This document shows, piece after piece, positions 56,481 to 64,000 of a stretch of DNA of 64,000 nucleotides. A program made the translations under genes and the position numbers. Position 1 is the first letter of the stretch. The number at the start of each line of letters is the position of its first letter. The notes beneath the pieces are model-generated. The model was not told the DNA's origin. It worked only from the letters and a program-made list of their open reading frames with translations, and did not search any database. The DNA lies in assembly GCA_019671005.1 (NCBI GenBank), contig CM033745.1:37555834-37619833 (forward strand), read 5' to 3'. The DNA is from Hibiscus mutabilis (taxonomy: Eukaryota; Streptophyta; Magnoliopsida; Malvales; Malvaceae).

Positions 56481-57713
56481 GTGATTTGTGTAGGAAAGAA
56501 ACCAAACCTATCGAAATATTACGAAAATACAATTGATGTTCTTTTTTGTCAGATAATATAAAATACATTTAAAATAGTCGATAATCTATATTAAGTGGTT
56601 AAAATCTTTCGGTTGACACTCTCTTCTCTCCCTAGTTTATAGTTCTAATACCCTTAGGAGTAAAATTTCACCTCGCCTACCCTGAATAATAATTGTTCAA
56701 AAAAATGCATTTAAGATAAGCAAAAATATATATATAAAAAATTGTATCCACGGACAACACTATCAACCAATAGCAATTATAATGGCACAAACATTTATAA
56801 AATGGTCCTGTTCAAACATATATATATATATATAATGGGAGAAACAATTTTTGTGTGCAAAATCCCTTTGGAAGCAAATGGTAAAAAAAACATCCTCTAA
56901 TAATAAAAATGCTTTATTACAAGATCATAATCCAAAGTCACGACAATGGATATAAACTCTAACAAGACTACAACAAGTAATCTCAAGTAAACAAAAGAGA
57001 AATTTTGAGAATACCACAAACAACCATCGACCTTGAAATCTTAAAACTACAATGCTCGGATAGAAATTAATAAAGTAAACAAATTAAGACCTAAGCATAC
57101 ATATAAAAGATGCATTTCATCAAAAGATTAAGATTTAAAGATTTGAATCAAATTGATGAACACTCAAATAATTACTACTTAATTGTGCAATAAAAAATAT
57201 ATTTCACAAAACACACGTTGCAGGACCTAAAGTTTCATAAAAACATAAAACCAAATAAGATGCATATATATTCAAATAATTTTTCTTATATTTATTTTTC
57301 TTTCACGTGTGAGTCTTACCATTCCTTTTCTTTTCTTCCCTTCTATTTATTGATTGATGATAAAACATGCCACCATCTAATTGGGAGAAATACTTTTAAT
57401 TTAATTCTAATTAAAAACAAGGTTAAATTAATTGAATTTTAAAATTAGGACTAAATTTATTAAATATGTAAATATATAGATTAAACGTGTTATTATAAAA
57501 AAAATTATTGTCACGCCACTCCCCTAAAAATAGTTAACGGCTCGATCATTTTACAATAAAATTATAAGTTTAATATTTATTTTATTATATTTAAAAATTA
57601 AGTGATCAAAATAATCATTGTTAAACTTTACCCTAATTTTTTCAGTAAGATTTCCTTCGTTTTGATACTACTACTGCACTAAATAAACACATGTAATCTC
57701 TTAACCGATATAA
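56481..57713. other. AT-rich spacer with short (TA)n runs
   Basis: No gene is recognised. A (TA) run lies near 56817-56835. Confidence 0.45.
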
Positions 57714-58330
57714 GGGTAAATTATATAAATCATCGCTTAATTTTCTTTTTACTCTTATTTTAGTCATTTAAGTTTTATAATTTTCAATTTACTCACTAAA
57801 CTCTTAATTATGAACGTCGTTACGATGTGGCTTACATTAATATTTTTTCAGTAACGTAGGATAAGGTTTGAATTTGGCTTGCTTGCTTGCACTCGTCTCT
57901 TACAAATAGTGTTGTGGGGTTTAGGGTCAATTTCTTGGTCACGTTGGTAGTTTTACTATTGGGTTTGTTCTGAGATGTGTGTAGCTTTGGTTTTGAGAGA
58001 TAGCTTGGATTTGCAAATATATGGAAGATTTTTTATTTTAGACTTTTATTATTTATCAGCTGAGATTACAATAGTTTTGATTCGAAAGAAGAAAAAAACA
58101 AACTCAATACCTCCTGTTTCGTTTCACAACTCACAAGCTTTTATCAAAATTTTCGAGAAAAATCAAGAGAATAGTGAGCGAATGAGAGAAAGAGAGCAAA
58201 AGAGTTATCATGAGAGTAACCAAAAAAAAAATCAATGTTTAAAGTTTAGTGAGTAAATTAAAAATTTTGAACTTTTAGTGACCTAAACAAGAGAGAGAAG
58301 AAAGTTCAATGATATTTATGTAGTTTACCC
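57714..58330. mobile_element. Mutator-type inverted-repeat element
   Basis: The left end GGGTAAATTATATAAATCAT and the right end ATATTTATGTAGTTTACCC are inverted. Deeper matches are CAATTTACTCACTAAACTC on the left and its complement on the right near 58235-58260. It is the same family as the elements at 26.8-30.8 kb. The middle (57840-58230) is more complex sequence without recognised coding. Confidence 0.65.
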
Positions 58331-58404
58331 TAATCATAATAGAATACAAATTAAATATTAGCCCCTATAATTTAGATTAAGCTTAAATGAAAAATAAATC
58401 TTTA

Positions 58405-58712
58405 AACTATGTCATTTGTTTGATTTTAGCTCTTAAATTATTTTTTTGGTCAAAACGAGTATTTAAATTATTATTTTTGGTTACTTTAAGTACGTAAACT
58501 ATTTTTTTTGTCAAAATAAATACCTAAACTATGTCATTTTCTACTTTTAGTCTCTAATCTATCTAACGGACAAAAATCTTTGTGATGTAATTCTTTTGAC
58601 TTAAATAACTACCGACTTAAAAGTGACCGGAAATAATAATTTAACTACTTCTTCTGACCAAAAATAATTTAAAGACTAGAAAGAAACAAGAAATGTAGTT
58701 TAGAGATTAAAC
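58405..58712. repeat. Inverted-repeat element, second type
   Basis: CTTTAAACTATGTCATTTG, TTAAATTATTTTTTTGGTCA on the left are mirrored by TGACCAAAAATAATTTAAAG and AAATGTAGTTTAGAG on the right. It forms a hairpin of about 300 bp. Ends and target duplication were not resolved. Confidence 0.5.
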
Positions 58713-58932
58713 TCCCATATAAAACTCAGATTCCAACAACTTGATCGAAATGGATACCGTTGATTGGCACTAAATTTCAAATTCTCCCGCCAATATATCC
58801 GTTTTTATCAGTTTCCGACGACTTAGCTTCCGCTGGTGTCCCTTTTTATCTCTCTTTCTACGCCTACAACGATCTTGAAAACGACATTGAACCAAATGTT
58901 CAAGTAAACCAAGCCTAAGGGAGCAAATCACG

Positions 58933-59103
58933 ATGTTGAAAGGGTTAGTTTTAGTTTTTTGCATGATGTTCTTCGTCGGAGTTCAGACGGCATATGCCCA
59001 TCAATTCGAGTTCATCGGTGATCCAATAACAAAGCTTGATGCAATCAGTGTTCATTTGTTTGTTTATTTGCTGAAACTGAAAGAAAAAATAAAAGAAAAC
59101 TGA
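58933..59103 (+). CDS. Possible small secreted peptide (56 aa), uncertain
   Basis: A short frame starts MLKGLVLVFCMMFFVGVQTA, a good-looking hydrophobic signal peptide with an AYA cleavage-like end, and continues HQFEFIGDPITKLDAISVHL to a TGA. Such a start can occur by chance in AT-rich DNA. No family is recognised and no promoter is clear. It could also be the first exon of a decayed secreted-protein gene. Confidence 0.25.
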   Translation: MLKGLVLVFCMMFFVGVQTAYAHQFEFIGDPITKLDAISVHLFVYLLKLKEKIKEN

Positions 59104-59439
59104 CAATTCAAATTCAAATCCCATTGTTGTATTTGCTACTATTCTTATCAAATTTTCAAAACTGGCGGAAAACAAAGGGTACCGGCCGTAATGATTTTTC
59201 AAAACTAAATGACTGCGTTTTCAAAGCTCCAGAGGGCGCCGCCTCTTCACGAAAATCCGTCAATTCCACCACTGTCGGGGTCGCCATTATCCCCTTGCTT
59301 TCCATTTGTCCCAGTTTTAGCAAAAAAACAGTTTTAGGGTTTTCTTAAATCGATTATTTTGGTGCTTATATAATTTACAAAACTTGATCAATTCATTTCA
59401 GAAATTTTAATTTACATTGATCTCTCTTCGTCTCACATA

Positions 59440-60282
59440 TTTAGTCCTTTTTTTTTCTCTCCATCTTCTCGGTCTCCGTGGCCGCTCTTGAATAGAGATT
59501 CAAGTGATCTCCGGTGCCTTTTGGGCGTAAAGGTGAGGCTTTTCCCCCATGGGGTTTTTCGATTAATTTCGAATTAATAGTCGTTTATGTATTGTTTCAG
59601 ACTTCTATTGTAAATCCGTCTGAATTATTGAAGATATTATCTTGGTTTTATGCATTCCCTACTATCAATGCTGATAAACTATGTATAATTTATTAATTTG
59701 ATGTGGAATTCTGATTTGGGGTTAGGGTTTAAAGCATTTTAGGGTATGGCCTCATATTTTATTTAAAAGGGGGAAATGAATAAATTGGTGCTTTCATTGT
59801 TGTTTCTTAAAGACCATGTTCAAATATCTGGTTCAAGTTTACCTTTGAGAAGTTCTACAATTTTTAACTTCTTTTAGTGTTTGGATGGTTCTGCTTGTTG
59901 CTGGGTTTTATTTTTTAGAATTTTCCGTCATTTTTACTCGTTTTTCTGCAGTTGATGTAATACAATTGGTTCAACTTTTTACAGGGAGAAGATGGCTGAG
60001 AAAACACCAGGACTTCAACAACCTTTGATCGGATCATCGTCTCAGAACCTACCGGATTTTAAGAAATCCGTCAAGCTAAAATATGTGAAGCTTGGTTACC
60101 ATTATGCAGTGACTCATGGAATGTACCTAATCCTTTCCCCTCTTGTCGTTGTAGTTGCCGCGCAACTCTCGACATTTTCAATCCAGGACCTTTATGATCG
60201 TTGGGAGCATCTTCAATGCAACCTCATTTCGGAAGTGCACGAAAAAGATGTTCGTGGATCAGTCTCAAATGACTGGTTATAA
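59440..60282 (+). pseudogene. KCS: 3-ketoacyl-CoA synthase (KCS) 5' fragment
   Basis: KCS enzymes condense malonyl-CoA with acyl-CoA in the ER to elongate very-long-chain fatty acids. A leader exon ends at a GT donor (59533) and an intron to 59984 precedes the ATG at 59992. The protein reads MAEKTPGLQQPLIGSSSQNL, then PDFKKSVKLKYVKLGYHYAV and a membrane span THGMYLILSPLVVVVAAQLS, then LYDRWEHLQCNLIS. All this matches the N-terminus of KCS4/KCS11-type proteins. After residue 80 (about 60231) the match stops abruptly and 16 unrelated codons lead to a stop. The second membrane span and the whole Cys-His-Asn catalytic domain are missing. Confidence 0.82.
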
Positions 60283-60650
60283 TCACTCATTTTTATCCGG
60301 TTTGTAAATATTGTTAATATATTTGTATAATAATTAATGGGGAATTATTATTGCATGTATACATATTACATTATATGTTTATTTTATATGCATGATTAGT
60401 GTACGTATAGGGTGTGTGATGTGTGCATGTATGCTATAAGCCATGTATATGCATTAGTAAGTAATATGGTGTATGTATGTCGCGCATGTATTTACATTCC
60501 TTACGAGTGCATAGTTTGTACGTATAATATGTGTGGATATTCATGATTATCATGTGTGTTATTGTATGCATGTATGTTACATTAATTAATGTTTGCATGT
60601 GTATTCGTATGTTACACTTATATGAATGTGCGTGTACGTATATGTATAAT

Positions 60651-60653
60651 ATA

Positions 60654-60712
<59 letters not shown>
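60651..60712. repeat. (TTA)n microsatellite
   Basis: About 20 uninterrupted TTA triplets within the LTR. Confidence 0.95.
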
Positions 60713-62465
60713 GACTAATGTAAAATAAAATCTAAAATATAAAACCCAAATATTAATTAACAGTCCAATTTAATATATTACAAAAACCCAAAAATATATA
60801 TTACAGACCCAAAATAACGTTACAAGGCCCATATTGGCCTGACCTAGTATATTAAAAAACCCTAAAAACTAAGTCTGATAACCCTCCTTTATCTTGCAGC
60901 CGCCGTCATCTGGGCCGTTGGATCAAGTTTTGATCCAACGGTCGGATCGATCACCCAAGATAATCCCGGTGTGGCAGCGTGATGTCACTCTCGGACCGCC
61001 GCACGCGCGCGAGACCGTTCATTACCCCTCTGCCACGCGTCAAGATCAGATGTAGCTGCACTCATTTCAAGGCTCGATCTAGGCCGCTCATCCCCCCATG
61101 TAATCATAGCCGTTGGATCAGATCTGGTCCAACGGCCGTGAATGGATCTGACAGAGGACACCACCACCATGACTCTCTCCACTCTTCCACCATACCGCCG
61201 TACCAACCACCATGCTCAGATGCACAAAAAATGGAAATACAGGGTGCCAGTACCAAATCGAACAAGATGTAATATGTATTATATTCTACAAAAAAACAGA
61301 GAAAAAGAAGGATAGCATCCAACAGAAAGTGTATTATCACCAGTTTTTAGAAATACAAAAAAAAAGAGGCAACGCAAGTCCAGTGGTATTTTTCTTTCTA
61401 CTTTTACTGCATGCATATCTTTCAAAGGCATCAACAATATCAAAAAAAATGAAAAGAACTCGGTTCTTACCCTCGTCGAAAGAGCCCCCTGCCGTCGGTA
61501 ATAAGCTGTAAGGCTCTTAAGCCAAACACGGTGGAAACCGGTAAAGGGAAGGGGTTGTTTGGTCTTGGTTTACAAAACTTTTAAAAAAAAGGGGAAAAAG
61601 TTTCGGCTTTTGTTTTTTAGATCTAGGCAAAAGGGTGAGTCCTAGAGTAAATCTAAGTTCCGATTTGAGTTCAGTTTGAAGAGAGGTTGGTTTTGAGTGT
61701 CTTTTTTTGGTTCGCCGGCGCCGGCTAGCGGCGGCTGGGAGTCGCCAGTTTCTGGGTTCATCAAGGTTTGTCTCTATAGATTCAGAGAAGAAAAAGAGTT
61801 TCGCTCTTAAGGGTAAAAAATGGGGAAAGGGTCGATTTTTAATATGATAAATGTGATATATAGCGTCCCAATATTTCCAAAATGGGTTAATTCGGGCTTA
61901 AGGGCTCCCGCGTTTCTGATCTTTTCAAACCGAGTCTGCCCCTTGGTTTATTGACAATCCTGGTCCCTCGTAGTTCTTAAAATCTTCCGTTTTCGTCCCT
62001 TAATTAAATGAAATCAGTTTTTCAAATGGTCAAATTACGCCCCAAGGACTTCCGCGTTTTGGAAAATTTCATTTCAAGCGTGCCGCATGGGCATTTTACA
62101 GCCCCGGTCCTTTTAAGTTTCCTTAGGCTTGTAATCACGTCCTTAAATCGAGTTTTATTTCCTTTTAATTTCTGCCTTTCTGTTTTATTTCTTAGCGTTT
62201 CAGTCGTTGTTTTTATGTTCTAAATATTCATTGCTTACTTGTGTTTTATTTGTTTTTAGCATGTTCTATTACTTGTTGTATTCATAAATGTCATGTTTGA
62301 TCGTGTTTATTTATGTTTTAGATATGTTGTTTTCTTTTTATCATTTTGCCCATATTCATTTTTTTGTCACACTTTAATTTGGTTTTCATGACATGTTTAT
62401 GTTAGTATGTATCCTATGTTTTTAGGTTACATATTAGTGTGTTTTGGTCATGTATAAGGCCACGT

Positions 62466-62486
62466 ATTTATTTATTTATTTATTTG
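62466..62486. repeat. (TTTA)n microsatellite
   Basis: About five TTTA units. A further short (ATT)n run lies near 62676-62698. Confidence 0.8.
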
Positions 62487-62948
62487 TGTATGCATATTAT
62501 GTCATATGTTATGTACTAGGTATTAATTTCTTTGTTAGCACGATGTTTTGATTCGTGAAATTAACATCATAATACATTTATGTCATGCATATGTTACATT
62601 GTGTTTTATTTTTAATATGTATGTAATCTTGAAGTATGCGTTTTTATTTCCCACATGTTTTTTATTTATGCTTCATTATTATTATTATTATTATTATCAT
62701 TATGTATTATGTTCGTGTTTTTATCATATTTGTTTAATTTTGTGATATCCATGTTTTTTCATTATTTATTCTGTCTTTTACCATGTCAATGCGAATGCAT
62801 GTTTCCAAATTATTTCTCTAAGTTTGCATAATGGAATATAAATTGTCAATGCGGTGCCCTTTTATCCGAGTGTAAACAGGGCCAGTATTAGGCGTAGTGA
62901 TAGTGGTTGGGCGTTTACTCTCGGATAACGGGGCCCTTAAAATTTACT

Positions 62949-63405
62949 CGCAATTATAACCGAATTTAAAACTAATCGTCACTTTAATCCAGGAAAGTCT
63001 AATATTAATAAAGCGGTAATTATTAAAGTACCAATTTTGGGCGGTGTGGGGGCGCTAATCCTTCCCCATCCGTAACCGACTCCCGAACTCAATATTTTTT
63101 TAAATCTCTGGTTTTATGGTGTCCGGCCTACCTAAGTGGCCGGTGGCGACTCCAATTTTTTATAAAATGCGGTTTTTAAAACTCCCACGGAATAAATATT
63201 TTATATCCAAAAAATTACAAACACTTCGAAAAATCCATGTTTTTTAGCGAAAAAAGGACATCGCTACAGAGGCGACTCCGTTGGGGACCATTTTTTGTTT
63301 TTCAAAAACAAATGAGAGTCAAGCTTTTAAAATAATTACCGCTTTATTAATATTAGAAATTCCGGGTTAAAGTGACTATTAAATTAACATTCGGTTATAA
63401 TTGCG
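62949..63405. repeat. Inverted repeat of about 80 bp flanking the primer binding site
   Basis: The left arm (62949-63027) starts CGCAATTATAACCGAAT and ends AAAGCGGTAATTATTAAA. The right arm (63325-63405) is its complement, beginning TTTTAAAATAATTACCGCTT and ending ATTCGGTTATAATTGCG. I estimate about 80-85% identity over 80 bp. The 297-base spacer holds the LTR end and the primer site. Confidence 0.85.
63271..63288 (+). other. Primer binding site, tRNA-Arg-like
   Basis: GGCGACTCCGTTGGGGAC follows the LTR end CTACAGA. It resembles the complement of the 3' end of a plant tRNA-Arg (TGGCGACTCC-x-TGGGGA), which Ogre/Tat elements are known to use. Confidence 0.65.
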
Positions 63406-64000
63406 CGTTTATTTTAACGCATTTAAAATGTGGCATATAAACCCGTTTGTTAAGTGGGGGGAAAATGCTAATGCTTTCGTGGAGATATCGTTCTCCCGTA
63501 TGGGCCTAGCAAGTACCTTCGGGGCTCGAGTACCTTATGCTTTCGTAAGGATATCGTTCCTTCGTACGGGCATATACGAATGGGTCCCCCTGAATTGAAC
63601 CCGGTTGAAAGGAGCCTATAATGGGTGATGATCGGGGGCCTTGCTACTATTAGTAGAGGACAGCGTGGACAATTCGGGTACCTCCTAGAACCAAAACTGC
63701 ATATAGAAAACACATAGAAACCCACCCTATTAGAGCCATGCGGATAACCTAGGTGTCTTAGATGGAATGTAAATAGGATTGCCTCGTTTGCTTATCGCAT
63801 TTAATTTGCCCTTTTATTACGTACTTATCATTTTTGTCCGGTACTGACTTGTTTTCTTTTGCTTTGTTTTTGCATATCATTGCATTCGCATTACACAGGG
63901 CATAGATTCCCGAGTGATTTCTCCCATAATAGAAGATTGTTCATGATGGACCAAAGGTTCTTTGACCTAAAGGAAGGGGGTCCAATTCCAGAGTTCCATC
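63289..64000 (+). mobile_element. Internal leader of the Ogre/Tat-like element, running off the window
   Basis: No long frame starts here. A 34-bp unit beginning ATGCTTTCGTGGAGATATCG near 63469 recurs imperfectly near 63537 (ATGCTTTCGTAAGGATATCG). The last bases (from about 63943) read MMDQRFFDLKEGGPIPEF, which may be the start of an element protein cut by the window end. Confidence 0.5.

Larger units (their letters stand above)
60232..63268 (+). repeat. Long LTR of an Ogre/Tat-like gypsy or LARD element (left end uncertain)
   Basis: The right end (ATCGCTACA) is set by the primer site that follows. The left end must lie at or after the point where KCS similarity stops (60231). The stretch contains a (TTA)n microsatellite, a GC-rich zone at 60890-61220 with repeated CCGTTGGATC/GATCCAACGG words, and no gene. 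The second LTR would be beyond the window. Length and primer type suggest the Tat/Ogre lineage, but no coding part is visible to confirm it. Confidence 0.55.

Noticed and set aside
60979..61511. Overlapping open frames in the GC-rich part of the terminal LTR
   Set aside because: Frames are open on both strands because of base composition; they have no motifs and lie inside an LTR.
1..64000. CRISPR arrays, operons, ribosome binding sites or phage genes
   Set aside because: The window is plant nuclear DNA with introns and retroelements; no such structures were seen.

Overview
This is eukaryotic plant nuclear DNA, AT-rich and dominated by transposable elements (TEs). The host genes are split by GT/AG introns and are of plant type: a plastid ClpB chaperone, a plant calmodulin-binding protein, a gibberellin 3-oxidase, a receptor-like cytoplasmic kinase and a fatty-acid elongase condensing enzyme. 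With the Ty1/copia, chromovirus, Athila-like and Ogre/Tat-like retroelements this points to a eudicot with a repeat-rich genome. A malvid such as cotton or a relative is my guess, not something the sequence proves. No intact host gene was found.

Layout. 0-7.2 kb: an Athila-like reverse transcriptase scrap, a LINE cut in two by an LTR-like insertion that itself holds a 1,039-bp hAT element, and small hairpin elements. 7.2-13.7 kb: an antisense copia fragment split by a younger copia element (7513-12289, target duplication CATTT) that lost its RNase H and half of its 3' LTR. The antisense copia is fused to a gypsy integrase piece. 13.7-19.4 kb: tandem repeats, possible SINE sequence and LTR-like debris. 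19.4-24.3 kb: the 3' half of a chromovirus with a 3.4-kb LTR. 25.2-30.8 kb: a dense nest of hAT- and Mutator-type inverted-repeat elements.

30.9-46.8 kb holds a decayed ClpB3-type gene whose exons can still be followed. One intron contains a non-coding LTR element (TSD ATCAA) that contains an antisense copia with identical LTRs (TSD CTATC). Another intron contains a second copia (TSD TTTTG). Beyond it lie a calmodulin-binding-protein pseudogene (-), an SSRP1 HMG-box fragment (+), an RLCK-VII kinase pseudogene (-), a GA3-oxidase pseudogene (+) with a hAT element in its intron, and a 3-ketoacyl-CoA synthase 5' fragment (+) cut off next to a large LTR. From about 60.2 kb to the window end is an Ogre/Tat-like LTR, a tRNA-Arg-like primer binding site and internal sequence.

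Taken together, 30.9-60.2 kb looks like one copy of a duplicated gene block undergoing fractionation: six neighbouring genes keep their introns but all are broken, and TEs have filled the introns and spacers. The strongest structural observations are exact target-site duplications that resolve the nesting order, several hAT-like elements each built on its own short subterminal word, and an inverted repeat of about 80 bp that places the primer binding site of the terminal LTR element in a loop.
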